Made by a program: the position numbers and the translations under genes. The notes below the pieces were generated by a model. That model saw only the letters and a list, made by a program, of their open reading frames with translations, was not told the DNA's origin and made no database searches. This document shows positions 18,343 to 27,216 of a stretch of DNA of 36,918 nt, piece by piece (the first letter of the stretch is position 1; each line of letters opens with the position of its first letter). Source of the stretch: Acidobacteriota bacterium (GTDB lineage Bacteria > Acidobacteriota > Thermoanaerobaculia > Multivoradales > JAHEKO01); NCBI GenBank assembly GCA_029862975.1, contig JAOTWP010000028.1, positions 1 to 36,918 of the forward strand. Reading direction: 5' to 3'.

Positions 18343-19740
18343 CTAGCCTGCCGCCGGGGCCTTGACGTCGTAGCAGTAGAGGGTGTCCTGCTCCCGCAGG
18401 TAGAGCCTGCCGCCCGCGATGACCGGGTGCGACCAGCTGGGGTGCTGGACGTCCGGGATCTCGAAGCTGCCGTGCTCGCGGTAGCCCTTGGGCGTCGCCT
18501 CCACCAGGATCATGACGCCGTTCTGGTAGCGGAAGTAGATCCGGCCGTCGGCGTAGGTGACGGCCGCCGAGCCGCTGCCGGCGTTGCGCTCCGGGCCCCA
18601 GCGCACGGCGCCGTCGGCGACGCGGATGGCGAGCGGGAAGCCGCGGTTGTGGCCGGTGCCGGTGTAGACGTGGCCTTCGTGGAGGAGGAGACCGCCGTGG
18701 TGGTTCTGGAACGTTTCGCCCGGGAGGAAGTAGACCTCCTCGGCCGTGACGCCGCCCTCCGCCCCGGGCGCGAGCCGGATCAGCGCGGCGCCGGTGCCGT
18801 AGCCGCTCGACGCGAAGACGTAGTCGTCCCAGACCAGGGGCGTGGGGATGTTGGCGATGTCGTTGGCCACCCGGTTGTAGCCCCAGAGGAACGCGCCGCT
18901 CTCGGCCTCGATGCCGATGAGCCCGCGGCCGATGAGCTGCACGTAGTGCTTGACGCCGCCGCCGTGCGAGATCACCGTCGAGGAATAGGCGGCGCCGTAG
19001 GCTCCGGCCGAGCCCAGCCGCGGGATCTTCGCCTGCCAGAGGGTCGCGCCCGTCCGCTTGTCGAGGGCGACCATCGCCGCCGCCGTCACCCCCGGCGTGA
19101 CGATGACCCGGTCGCCGTCGACGAGCGGCGACTCGGCGTACTTCCAGTCCGTCGTGCCCATCGCCTGCATCATGTGGCTGCCGAACTCCGCCGGCAGGCT
19201 GCGCCGCCAGACCTCCTCGCCGGTCGCCGCCTCGAGGCTCACGACCTCGCCTTCGGTGCTCATGACGTAGAGACGGTCGCCGTCGACCGTCGGCGTCGCG
19301 CGGGGACCCAGGTACTCGCTCTCCCAGGCCGGCCCGATGGGAGCGCGCCACAAGAGCGCTCCGTCGTCGGCCGAGAGCGCCAGGGCGTGCTGGCGGCCGT
19401 CCAGATCGCCGAGCGTGTAGATGCGGCCGGCGACGACGGCGACGCTGGAGAACCCGCCGCCCAGACCCGTCGCCCTCCAGGCCAGGGGCGGCCCGCCCTC
19501 CGGCCACTCCGCGAGGAGGCCCCGCTCGGGGGAGCGGCCGTCGCGATTCGGGCCGCGCCACTGCGGCCAGTCGGCGGCGCCGCGAGCCGCCGGCGCCCCG
19601 CCCTCCGCGGTGGCCGGCGAGGAGGTCGACGGCGGTCGCGAGCCGGCCGCGCAGCCGAGGAAGGCCGTGCAGCCGAGGAAGAAAGCCAGGCACGCCATCC
19701 AGGCGGCCGTTGCCGAGAGCGATCGAGGGTTGCGGGCCAT
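18343..19740 (-). CDS. PQQ-like beta-propeller lipoprotein
   Basis: This 465-residue protein has an N-terminal lipoprotein-type signal with two candidate lipoboxes (FFLGC at about 24, AFLGC at about 30). It opens with DWPQWRGPNRDGRS, the usual start of the PQQ-binding-like propellers common in planctomycetes and acidobacteria. Repeated blade motifs follow, such as GRIYTLGDLDGRQHALALSA, GDRLYVMSTEGEVVSLEAAT and GEEVWRRSL. No dehydrogenase domain is attached, so PQQ binding itself is doubtful; a scaffold or sensor role at the outer membrane is an inference. The ribosome site AGGAGG precedes the ATG. Confidence 0.88.
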   Translation of the reverse strand: MARNPRSLSATAAWMACLAFFLGCTAFLGCAAGSRPPSTSSPATAEGGAPAARGAADWPQWRGPNRDGRSPERGLLAEWPEGGPPLAWRATGLGGGFSSVAVVAGRIYTLGDLDGRQHALALSADDGALLWRAPIGPAWESEYLGPRATPTVDGDRLYVMSTEGEVVSLEAATGEEVWRRSLPAEFGSHMMQAMGTTDWKYAESPLVDGDRVIVTPGVTAAAMVALDKRTGATLWQAKIPRLGSAGAYGAAYSSTVISHGGGVKHYVQLIGRGLIGIEAESGAFLWGYNRVANDIANIPTPLVWDDYVFASSGYGTGAALIRLAPGAEGGVTAEEVYFLPGETFQNHHGGLLLHEGHVYTGTGHNRGFPLAIRVADGAVRWGPERNAGSGSAAVTYADGRIYFRYQNGVMILVEATPKGYREHGSFEIPDVQHPSWSHPVIAGGRLYLREQDTLYCYDVKAPAAG

Positions 19741-19904
19741 GGGGTCTGCCTCCTGTCGTCGTGGATCGTCGGTCCCGCCGGCTCGGTGGCGCGACGCTGC
19801 GGTGGCGGCACCTCTGGCTCGCCCCGCCGGGCCGGGCTCGGCGCCTAGTCTACTGCTGTACTCTTGGCGTTCGCGAAACCAACGGGACTTCGGGAGACCA
19901 GAGC

Positions 19905-21227
19905 ATGTCCGGACGGCGGGTGGTGATCATGGGAGCCGCGGGGCGCGACTTCCACAACTTCAACACGCTCTTTCGCGGCGACGAGGGCGTCGAGGTCGTG
20001 GCCTTCACGGCCGCGCAGATCCCCGACATCGAAGGCCGCCGCTACCCGCCCGAGCTCGCCGGCGCCCGCTACCCGGAGGGCATCCCGATCCTCGCCGAGG
20101 AGGCGCTCGAGGGTCTGATCCGCGAGCGCCGCGTGGACGAGGTCTGGTTCTCCTACTCGGACGTGCCGCACGAGTACGTGATGCACCACGCCAGCCGGGT
20201 GACCGCCTGGGGGGCGCACTTCGGGGTCTGTTCGGCGACCCGCACCATGCTCGCCTCGTCGCGGCCGGTGATCTCGGTGACCGCCGTGCGCACCGGGGTC
20301 GGCAAGTCGCAGACCTCGCGCTACCTCTCGGCGATTCTCAAGCGCCTCGGCAAGAAGGCCGTCGCCGTGCGCCACCCGATGCCCTACGGCGATCTCACCA
20401 GGCAGGTCTGCCAGCGCTTCGCCGCCTACGAGGATCTCGATCGGCACGAGACGACGATCGAGGAGCGCGAGGAGTACGAGCCGCACATCGACAACGGCTT
20501 CGTCGTCTACGCCGGCATCGATTACGAGCAGATCCTGCGCCGTGCGGAGGAAGAGGCCGAGGTCATCCTCTGGGACGGCGGCAACAACGACACGAGCTTC
20601 TTCGCCCCCGACCTGGCGATCGTGCTCGTGGATCCCCACCGGCCCGGGGACGAGCTGAGCTACTACCCGGGAGAGACGAACCTGCTCCTGGCCGACGTCA
20701 TCCTCGTCAACAAGGTCCAGACGGCGGAGCCGGAGAACGTGCGGCGGGTCGTCGCCAACTGCCGGGCCGCCAACCCGCGGGCCGAGATCCTCGAGTGCCG
20801 GTCGGCGATCACCCTCGATCGCCCCGAGCTGGTGCGCGGCAAGCGCGCCCTCGTCGTCGAGGACGGCCCGACGCTGACCCACGGCGGCATGAGCTACGGC
20901 GCGGGATGGTTCGCCGCCCGCGACGGCGGGGCGGCCGAGATCGTCGACCCGGTCCCCTACGCGGTGGGCTCGCTGGTGGCGACCTACGAGAGCTACCCGA
21001 ACGCGCGCCGGATCCTCCCCGCCATGGGCTACGGGGCGGCGCAGATGCGCGACCTCGAGGCGACGATCCGCGCCGTGCCCGCGGACGTCGTCGTCGAAGG
21101 CACGCCCATCGACCTGCGCCGCGTGCTCGACATCGACAAGCCGATCGCCAACGTCCGCTACGAGCTCGAGGAGCTCGAGCCCGGGCGGCTCGAAGCCCGC
21201 GTCCGGCAGGTGCTCGACGCCGGTTGA
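19905..21227 (+). CDS. Cyclic 2,3-diphosphoglycerate synthetase-type GTPase/ATPase
   Basis: This 440-residue protein begins VVIMGAAGRDFHNFNTLFRG, a family signature. It has a P-loop R-T-G-V-G-K-S (G131, G133, K134, S135), then VRHPMPYGDLTRQVCQRFA, HIDNGFVVYAG, ILWDGGNNDTSFF and DPHRPGDELSYYPGETNL. It matches the family annotated as cyclic 2,3-diphosphoglycerate synthetase, first known from thermophilic methanogens, where the product stabilises proteins. Many bacterial homologues exist with no proven activity, so the reaction here is uncertain. GGGAGA precedes the ATG. It is divergent from the PQQ-like gene and converges with the deaminase. Confidence 0.82.
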   Translation: MSGRRVVIMGAAGRDFHNFNTLFRGDEGVEVVAFTAAQIPDIEGRRYPPELAGARYPEGIPILAEEALEGLIRERRVDEVWFSYSDVPHEYVMHHASRVTAWGAHFGVCSATRTMLASSRPVISVTAVRTGVGKSQTSRYLSAILKRLGKKAVAVRHPMPYGDLTRQVCQRFAAYEDLDRHETTIEEREEYEPHIDNGFVVYAGIDYEQILRRAEEEAEVILWDGGNNDTSFFAPDLAIVLVDPHRPGDELSYYPGETNLLLADVILVNKVQTAEPENVRRVVANCRAANPRAEILECRSAITLDRPELVRGKRALVVEDGPTLTHGGMSYGAGWFAARDGGAAEIVDPVPYAVGSLVATYESYPNARRILPAMGYGAAQMRDLEATIRAVPADVVVEGTPIDLRRVLDIDKPIANVRYELEELEPGRLEARVRQVLDAG

Positions 21228-21229
21228 GG

Positions 21230-21257
21230 GGCCGCCGCGCCCGTGGCCAGGGCGGCC
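21230..21257. terminator. Inverted repeat between convergent genes
   Basis: GGCCGCC (21230-36) and GGCGGCC (21251-57) can pair with a 14-base loop. It lies between the stop codons of two convergent genes, where a bidirectional terminator would be expected. No T-runs are present. Confidence 0.3.
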
Positions 21258-21297
21258 TGACCGGGGGGCCGGGTGGGCGTCGCGGCGCCGCCGCGGC

Positions 21298-21780
21298 TCA
21301 GGCGATGCTCACGAGCCGCTCGTCCTGCGGGCCGTCGACGGCCTCGACGGCGATCCCGTGGGCGCGCAGATAGTCGACGCCGTTGGCGCCGGCGTAGCCG
21401 CCCCCGACGACGATGACCTTGGTGATGCCGGCGTGATGGATCAGCTTGGCGCAGAGCATGCAGGGCTCGCCGGTGACGAGCATCCAGGCGCCCTTGGTCG
21501 GCACCCCCGAGGCCGCGCAGTTGCAGATGACGTTCATCTCCGCATGGTGGCAGCCGAGCTCCATACGCGTTCCGGAGGGGATCTCGAGCTCGTCGCGCAG
21601 GCAGGTGTCGCCGCCGCAGAGATCGCCGCCGCCGCGCGGGCCGCCGTTGTAGCCGTCCATCAGCGTGACGTTGCGCTCGGGGTCGAGCAGCAGCGCCCCG
21701 AACTTGCGCCGCGGGCAGTTCGAGGCCTTGGCGAGAGCCAGGCACTGCTCGATGCGGATGCGGATGTGCTTCTCCTTCAC
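21298..21780 (-). CDS. dCMP deaminase-like zinc enzyme
   Basis: This 160-residue member of the cytidine/deoxycytidylate deaminase superfamily carries the zinc site CHHAEMN (H79, E81) and PCMLC (C107, C110), plus the ComEB/dCMP-deaminase-type N-terminal segment with a second Cys-rich loop ([10 protein letters not shown]). It would convert dCMP to dUMP for thymidylate synthesis; a related specificity such as another pyrimidine nucleotide cannot be excluded. It starts at GTG with AAGGGG six bases upstream. An alternative upstream start is not apparent. It converges with the cDPG-synthetase-type gene. Confidence 0.86.
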   Translation of the reverse strand: MKEKHIRIRIEQCLALAKASNCPRRKFGALLLDPERNVTLMDGYNGGPRGGGDLCGGDTCLRDELEIPSGTRMELGCHHAEMNVICNCAASGVPTKGAWMLVTGEPCMLCAKLIHHAGITKVIVVGGGYAGANGVDYLRAHGIAVEAVDGPQDERLVSIA

Positions 21781-21823
21781 GGGCGCCCCTTCACGGGCGG
21801 CAGACTATAACGGCGGGCGGCCA

Positions 21824-22053
21824 ATGCTGGGGTCTGCCCGGAATCCGGGCACGGACAGCTCTCCGTGGCAAGATGCGGGCTCCAGCGGGCTCGACGAGCT
21901 GTGCTCGACGGGCCGCCGCGACGGCTCGGTCATCGTCAGCAACGAGCCCGAGACCGAGCTCGAGCGCCGCGCCCGGGAAGGCTGATGGTGCCGATCCTCC
22001 CGGCCCTGCCGGACGAGCGCGAGCCGAAGCCCGAAACGAGGAGGTGGTCATGA
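21824..22053 (+). other. Two overlapping mini-ORFs upstream of the DUF885-like gene
   Basis: An ORF of 53 codons (21824-21985, ending [15 protein letters not shown]) overlaps by one base (TGATG) a 22-codon ORF (21985-22053), which in turn overlaps the next gene's start (ATGA). The tail of the first has coding-like G/C third positions. They could be small coupled genes, a leader peptide, or the remnant of an upstream gene. The first ORF lacks a clear ribosome site. A 6-bp GCCCGG/CCGGGC hairpin lies near 21836-21851. Confidence 0.25.
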
Positions 22054-23693
22054 ACCTGCAAGCCCTTCTGCGATGTGCGTTGCGAGTTGCCCTGGCTGCG
22101 CTGCCGGCTCTGTGGAGCTTCTCGCCGGCCGTTGCCGACGGCTACGACGAGCTGGTGGCGCTCTTCGAGGACTGGCGGGCCTTCGAGCGCTCCGGGGAGC
22201 GCGACGGCGCGCCGGACTACACCGCCGGGGCGATGGCCCGCAAGCACGCCGAGCTCGCGGCCTACCGGGCGCGGCTCGCGGCCATCGACCCGAGCGGCTG
22301 GCCGATCGAGCGCCAGGTGGACTGGCAGCTCGTGCGCGCCGAGATGAACGGGCTCGACTTCGCTATCCGGGTGCTCGCGCCGTGGGCGCGGGACCCGGCG
22401 TTCTACACGTCGGTGTGGACCGAGCAGAGCGACACCCCGGCCCACGAGGGGCCGACCCACCACGCCCTCGTCGAGCTGTGGACCTACTCCTTCCCGCTGT
22501 CCCCGGCGGCGGAGGCGAAGCTGGCCGCCGAGCTGCGCACGATTCCGCCGCTCCTGGCGCAGGCGCGCGGCAACCTCGTGGGCAACGCCCGGGAGCTCTG
22601 GGAGGCCGGCATCGGCAACCTCCGGGACCAGGGCGAAGCGTTGGTCGCGCTGAAGGACAGGACCGCCGGCAGCGCGGACGAGCTGCGGGAGGCCCTCGAC
22701 GCGGCCCACGCGGCAACCCTCTCCTTCGTCTCCTGGCTCGAGGCGCAGGCGCCGGCCAAGACCGGCCCGTCGGGCATCGGCAAGGAGAACTACACCTGGT
22801 ACCTGCGCAACGTCCACCTCGTGCCGCTGTCGTGGGAGGAGGAGGTGACGATCCTCCAGCGCGAGCTCGACCGGGCCCATGCCTCGCTGCGCCTCGAGGA
22901 GCACCGCAACCGGAGCCTGCCGCCGCTCGCCGCGATCGCGAGCCCGGAGGAGTACGGTCGGCGAGCGAACGCGGCCGTCGACCGCTACCTCGAGTTCCTC
23001 GCCGAGCAGGAGATCCTGCCCGTGCGCGACTTCATGGACCCGGCGCTGCGGGTGCGGATCGGCGAGTACGTGCCCCCCGAGCGGCGCAACTTCTTCGCGA
23101 CGGCGATCCACTACGAGCCGCTGACCCTGTGGACGCACTTCTACCACTGGTGGGATCTCGCCCGGATGGAGACGGACCCGCACCCGAGCCCGATCCGCCG
23201 CGGGCCGCTCCTCTACAACATCTTCGACAGCCGGGCCGAGGGGCTGGCCACCGGGGTCGAGGAGATGATGATGCACGCCGGGCTCTACGACGACAACCCG
23301 CGAGCGCGGGAGATCGTCTGGATCATGCTCGCCCAGCGGGCGGCGCGCGGGCTGGGCTCGCTCTACGCCCACGGGGGCGAGCTGACGATGAAGGAGGCCC
23401 GCGACTTCCATGTGGACTGGACCCCGCGCGGCTGGATGCGGGAGGACCTCGATCTGCTGGGCTTCGAGCAGCTCCTCTACCTGCGGCAGCCCGGGTACGG
23501 CACGAGCTACGTCTCCGGCAAGGTCCTGATCGAGCGCCTGCTGGCCGAGCGGGCCCGGCAGCTGGGAGACGGCTTCACGCTCTCCGGCTTCTTCGCGGAG
23601 CTCGACGCGGCCGGCGTCATCCCGGTGTCTCTCGTCCGCTGGCAGCTGACGGGCCGCGACGACGAGATCCGCGCGCTGAGCGGGGACGGCTAG
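22050..23693 (+). CDS. Exported DUF885-like protein, metal motif not conserved
   Basis: This 547-residue helical protein has a signal peptide (about 1-30, ending AVADG). The layout resembles DUF885 proteins, a family related to zinc carboxypeptidase-like helical enzymes. The C-terminal half contains [18 protein letters not shown], in the place of the family's EGWALYxE segment, and [17 protein letters not shown]. The HExxGHH-type zinc motif I would expect is absent; the nearest sequence is [15 protein letters not shown]. It may be an inactive or divergent member. The start is well defined by GAGGAGG five bases before the ATG. Confidence 0.65.
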   Translation: MNLQALLRCALRVALAALPALWSFSPAVADGYDELVALFEDWRAFERSGERDGAPDYTAGAMARKHAELAAYRARLAAIDPSGWPIERQVDWQLVRAEMNGLDFAIRVLAPWARDPAFYTSVWTEQSDTPAHEGPTHHALVELWTYSFPLSPAAEAKLAAELRTIPPLLAQARGNLVGNARELWEAGIGNLRDQGEALVALKDRTAGSADELREALDAAHAATLSFVSWLEAQAPAKTGPSGIGKENYTWYLRNVHLVPLSWEEEVTILQRELDRAHASLRLEEHRNRSLPPLAAIASPEEYGRRANAAVDRYLEFLAEQEILPVRDFMDPALRVRIGEYVPPERRNFFATAIHYEPLTLWTHFYHWWDLARMETDPHPSPIRRGPLLYNIFDSRAEGLATGVEEMMMHAGLYDDNPRAREIVWIMLAQRAARGLGSLYAHGGELTMKEARDFHVDWTPRGWMREDLDLLGFEQLLYLRQPGYGTSYVSGKVLIERLLAERARQLGDGFTLSGFFAELDAAGVIPVSLVRWQLTGRDDEIRALSGDG

Positions 23694-23769
23694 CCCCGGC
23701 CTCGTCCCCGCAGCGGACCGCCCGGGGGGGCGGGACGCGGCTAGCCCTTGGCGGGGCGTGCCCGGTACG

Positions 23770-23820
23770 ATAAAGTGGTAAACAAATTGACATCCTGTCG
23801 TTTTCCGCCCTCCGCATACT
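23770..23820 (+). promoter_or_regulatory. AT-rich promoter region of the injection-system operon
   Basis: About 40 bases (GATAAAGTGGTAAACAAATT and onwards) are far richer in A/T than anything else in the window and contain a perfect TTGACA box (23787-23792). No -10 box lies at the usual 17-base spacing; CATACT at 23815-20 is too far (22 bases), so an activator or an alternative sigma factor may be involved. A 5' leader of about 80 bases would follow before the sheath ATG. Confidence 0.4.
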
Positions 23821-23901
23821 CCAGGTGCGGGGTGCGAGCCCGGGAAGAGAAGACTGCGGTCGCGGTCGAAGCCGCTCCACGAGAGCAGACGGAGGACTGA
23901 T

Positions 23902-25815
23902 ATGCCAACCTATCTTCACCCTGGTGTCTACATCGAAGAGATCCCCAGCGGCGCCAAGCCGATCGAGGGAGTATCCACCTCGACGGCCGCCTTCATCGGC
24001 TTCGCCGCCAAGGGACCCGTCGGTGAGGCGGAGCTGATCACCAAGTGGGATGACTATTACCAGCAATACGGCGGGATCCGCGAAGTCCCCAACTCCCTCC
24101 AGGGCGACGCGATGGGCTTCTCGGTCTCCGCCTTCTTCCAGAACGGCGGACGGAAGGCCTACGTCGTCAGGCTGGCCGCGGACGATTCCCCCGATGATCC
24201 GCTCGAGGCAGCGGTCGGCTACGTGCTCCACCCCGACGAGAGCCAGGTCCTCGAGTTCACCGCCGTCAACGAGGGCGAGTGGGCCAACGGCCTGGTCGTC
24301 AGGCTGACGGTAAAGCCGAGCGACGCGAGCCTCTACACGCTGCAGATCGGGCGCTTGGACAGCCGCGGCGAGCTCGGGGTTCTCGAGAGCTTCGCCGACG
24401 TCAGTCTCGACTCCACGTCGGCGCGGTACATCGAGTCGGCGGTCAACGACATCTCGTCCTACGTGACCGTCGAGATCGCGTCTCCGCCGAGCACGTACCC
24501 CGCGAGCTACGTCGCGAACTTCCTCGGCACGAGCACCAGCGGCGACCTCAGCGGCGCCGACCTCGACCTGAGCGCGGCCCTCGTGGCCGATCGTCGGTTC
24601 GATCTCGCGCTCGACGGTGACTCGGCGTTCACCGTGACCGTCGGCCAGGCCGCCTACACGCTCGCCAGCCTGGCGACCGAGATCCAGGCGCAGGTGAACG
24701 CCGGCGCCGGCGAGAGCCGGACGGCGTTCACCGCCGTCGCGTCGGGCGACACGCTGGTTCTCACCTCGGGAACCCGCACCGTCGACTCCTCGACCGTGGT
24801 GACCGACGGCGGCAACAACCTGGCCGCGACGCTGTCGCTCGGTCTGACCAACGGCGGCGTGGAGGCCATCGGCCTGGACTCGCTGCGCGACGAGGGCGAT
24901 CTGGTGGACGGTGGCGACGGCGTGCCCGCCGGCTCGACCGAGTACCAGGACGTCTTCACCGCCTTCCTCAAGATCCGCGACATCAGCATCATCTGCCTGC
25001 CGGACATGCAGTGGGGAGACACCCAGGGCCAGGCGATCATCGAGCAGGCCATCAGCCACGCCGAGCGGATGAAGAGCCGCATGGTGATCGTCGATCCCCC
25101 GGCCACCGAGCTCGAGGACGAGTCAGACGTCGCCGCCCTGACGCTGCCGACCTCCACCTACACGGCGCTCTACTACCCCTGGGTGAAGGTCGCCAACCCG
25201 TTCTACGACGAGGACGACAATCCGGGGGTGCCGACGACCCTGCTGGTGCCGCCGTCCGGCTACGCCGCCGGCATGTGGTCGAAGATCGACGGCCGGCGCG
25301 GCGTCTGGAAGGCCCCCGCCGGCGTCGAGACCCAGCTGCTCGGGGTCTCGGCGCTCGCCGCGGTGGTGGAGGATCCCGAGCAGGACTTCCTCAACCCGCT
25401 GGGGGTCAACGCCTTCCGCAAACAGCCGAGCTTCGGGCACGTGATCTGGGGCGCCCGGACGCTGTCGACGAAGGCCGCTCCGGAGTGGCGCTACGTGCCC
25501 GTCCGGCGGACCGCCATCTTCATCGAGCAGAGCATCTACAACGGCATCCAATGGGCGGTCTTCGAGGGCAACGATCACCGGCTGTGGGCCTCGCTGAGGC
25601 TCAACATCGAGTCCTTCATGGACGGTCTTCACCGTTCCGGAGCGTTCCAGGGCCAGAAGGCCTCGGACGCCTACTTCGTGCGCTGCGGCCTCGGCGACAC
25701 CATGACGCAGGGCGACATCGACCGCGGCCAGGTGATCGTCATCGTCGGTTTCGCGCCGCTCAAGCCGGCCGAGTTCGTCATCGTTCGAATCCAGCAGAAG
25801 GTCGCCCAGCAGTAG
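23902..25815 (+). CDS. eCIS contractile sheath protein
   Basis: This 637-residue phage-type tail sheath subunit is recognised by the N-terminus MPTYLHPGVYIEEIPSGAKP and by TAAFIGFAAKGP. The C-terminal sheath region contains VPVRRTAIFIEQSIYNGIQWAVFEGND and MTQGDIDRGQVIVIVGFAPLKPAEFV. It forms the outer cylinder that shortens to drive the inner tube. Afp/PVC sheaths are usually clearly shorter. The extra length comes largely from an inserted beta-rich, Ser/Thr/Gly-rich domain at about 230-320. It is the first gene of the operon, with GGAGG before the ATG. Only one sheath gene is present in the window. Confidence 0.95.
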   Translation: MPTYLHPGVYIEEIPSGAKPIEGVSTSTAAFIGFAAKGPVGEAELITKWDDYYQQYGGIREVPNSLQGDAMGFSVSAFFQNGGRKAYVVRLAADDSPDDPLEAAVGYVLHPDESQVLEFTAVNEGEWANGLVVRLTVKPSDASLYTLQIGRLDSRGELGVLESFADVSLDSTSARYIESAVNDISSYVTVEIASPPSTYPASYVANFLGTSTSGDLSGADLDLSAALVADRRFDLALDGDSAFTVTVGQAAYTLASLATEIQAQVNAGAGESRTAFTAVASGDTLVLTSGTRTVDSSTVVTDGGNNLAATLSLGLTNGGVEAIGLDSLRDEGDLVDGGDGVPAGSTEYQDVFTAFLKIRDISIICLPDMQWGDTQGQAIIEQAISHAERMKSRMVIVDPPATELEDESDVAALTLPTSTYTALYYPWVKVANPFYDEDDNPGVPTTLLVPPSGYAAGMWSKIDGRRGVWKAPAGVETQLLGVSALAAVVEDPEQDFLNPLGVNAFRKQPSFGHVIWGARTLSTKAAPEWRYVPVRRTAIFIEQSIYNGIQWAVFEGNDHRLWASLRLNIESFMDGLHRSGAFQGQKASDAYFVRCGLGDTMTQGDIDRGQVIVIVGFAPLKPAEFVIVRIQQKVAQQ

Positions 25816-25848
25816 CCAACAGCCGCCAATCGTCGAGGAGGTTACGTC

Positions 25849-26358
25849 ATGCCAGCTCCGCTTTTTCCGGTGAACGCCCACCGCCACGATCCGTACCGCA
25901 CGTTCAAGTTCCAGGTGCTCATCGACGGCCAGCCGGTGGCCGGCCTGCGCAAGATGACCGCGCTCAAGAAGACCACCGAGTCGGTGAAGTGGCGCACCGC
26001 CGGCGACCCGTCGCACGAGCGGGTCCTGCCCGGCGGGACCAGCTACGAGTCGGTGTCCCTCGAGCAAGGTCTCACCCACGACCCGGTCTTCAGGGACTGG
26101 GCGAACAAGGTCAACAACATCGAGGGCGATGCGGGGATGTCGCTCAAGGAGTACCGCAAGGACATCGTCGTCACCGTCCTCAACCTCCAGGGCCAGCCGG
26201 CGATGTCGTACAAGCTGCGGCGCGCCTGGGTGTCGAGCTTCCAGGCGCTCCCAGACCTGGACGCTGGCAGCATGAACACGGTCGGCATCCAGAGCATCAC
26301 GCTGGAGCACGAAGGGTGGGAGCAGGACACGTCGGTGACCGAGCCCACTGAGAGCTGA
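25849..26358 (+). CDS. eCIS inner tube protein (T4 gp19-like)
   Basis: This 169-residue tube subunit is of the T4 gp19/Afp1-Afp5 type. It is recognised by DPYRTFKFQVLIDGQPVAGL, GTSYESVSLEQGLTHDPVF and the C-terminal YKLRRAWVSSFQALPDLDAG followed by TVGIQSITLEHEGWE. Hexameric rings stack inside the sheath and carry the cargo. GAGGAGG lies before the ATG. The stop overlaps the next start (TGATG). One tube gene is seen, whereas Afp has two, so the same protein may have to serve both main tube and adaptor rings unless the CIS tube-like protein downstream acts as adaptor. Confidence 0.95.
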   Translation: MPAPLFPVNAHRHDPYRTFKFQVLIDGQPVAGLRKMTALKKTTESVKWRTAGDPSHERVLPGGTSYESVSLEQGLTHDPVFRDWANKVNNIEGDAGMSLKEYRKDIVVTVLNLQGQPAMSYKLRRAWVSSFQALPDLDAGSMNTVGIQSITLEHEGWEQDTSVTEPTES

Positions 26359-27176
26359 TGCTCTTGCCGGGTGGTGTCTGGCGGAATGGAGAGTGGCTCA
26401 GGGAATTCGCTTTCGAGCCCCTGACCGGGGCGATCGAGCTGGCCCTCGCCACGATTGGTGAACCGGGCCGCAGCCGTCCCGAGAAGGTGACCGCGGCCCT
26501 GGCGGCAGCGCTCCGCGAGGTCGGCGGCAGCCCCGCGACCCCGGAGTCGGTGCGCCGCCTCACCATCGCCGACCGCCAGTTCCTGACCCGTCAGCTCGCC
26601 GCGCAGCTCGGCCGCGACGGTCTCTGGCTCACGGCCCGTTGCGGCCACTGCGACGCCCACTACGACTTCTACGTCGAGCAGTCGATCCTGCCCGCGAAAC
26701 AGGGCCGCGCCGACTCGCCGTACGTCACCGTCGAGACGTCTCGCGGCCGCTGCCGGCTGCGCCTTCCGACCGGCGCCGACCAGGAGGCGGTGGCCGCCCT
26801 CGACGAGCCGGACGGCGCCCTGGCGGCCCTGGTAGAGCGCTGTCTCGTCGCGGTGGGGGAGAGCGAGGTCGACGCCGAGGACGGGATGCGACCGCCCTTC
26901 GACGACGACGACCTGGAGCGCATCGATCGAGCGCTCGAAGAGGCGGCGCCGGAGGTGACCCTCTGGGTGCAGGCCGCGTGCCCCGAGTGCGCCGGCATCA
27001 ACCAGGTCTGGGTCGACCCCTACGCCTGCCTCGAGGACGGCGGCGAGCTGTTCGTGGAGATCCACCAGCTGGCCATGGGCTACCACTGGAGCGAGTCCGA
27101 CATCCTCTCCCTGACCCCGGCGCGGCGGCGACTCTATCTGCGGCTGCTGGACGCGGAACGGAAGCTGGTCCAGTGA
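26358..27176 (+). CDS. T4-type baseplate hub assembly chaperone-like protein with zinc ribbon
   Basis: This 272-residue protein with an N-terminal part like the T4_baseplate family (gp28-like, PF12322) is found in the same position in many eCIS operons. Characteristic stretches are LTIADRQFLTRQLAA and LALATIGEPGRSRPEKV. Two Cys pairs, CGHC (95, 98) and CPEC (208, 211), could form a zinc ribbon spanning the middle. The C-terminus contains MGYHWSESDILSLTPARRRL, also typical. It probably helps assemble the baseplate hub. The start overlaps the tube stop by one base. Confidence 0.78.
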   Translation: MLLPGGVWRNGEWLREFAFEPLTGAIELALATIGEPGRSRPEKVTAALAAALREVGGSPATPESVRRLTIADRQFLTRQLAAQLGRDGLWLTARCGHCDAHYDFYVEQSILPAKQGRADSPYVTVETSRGRCRLRLPTGADQEAVAALDEPDGALAALVERCLVAVGESEVDAEDGMRPPFDDDDLERIDRALEEAAPEVTLWVQAACPECAGINQVWVDPYACLEDGGELFVEIHQLAMGYHWSESDILSLTPARRRLYLRLLDAERKLVQ

Positions 27177-27216
27177 GGAGCCCGTGGCGCCGGCACGCGA
27201 AGGAGCGGCCACCGCG

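Noticed and set aside
17609-19693. 694-residue minus-strand frame joining the PQQ-like region and the DsbA-like N-terminus
   Set aside because: The upstream part is out of frame with the PQQ-like gene and low in information. The DsbA-like gene starts with its own signal peptide at 17926, and the TGA at 17609 is better read as Sec than as its end.
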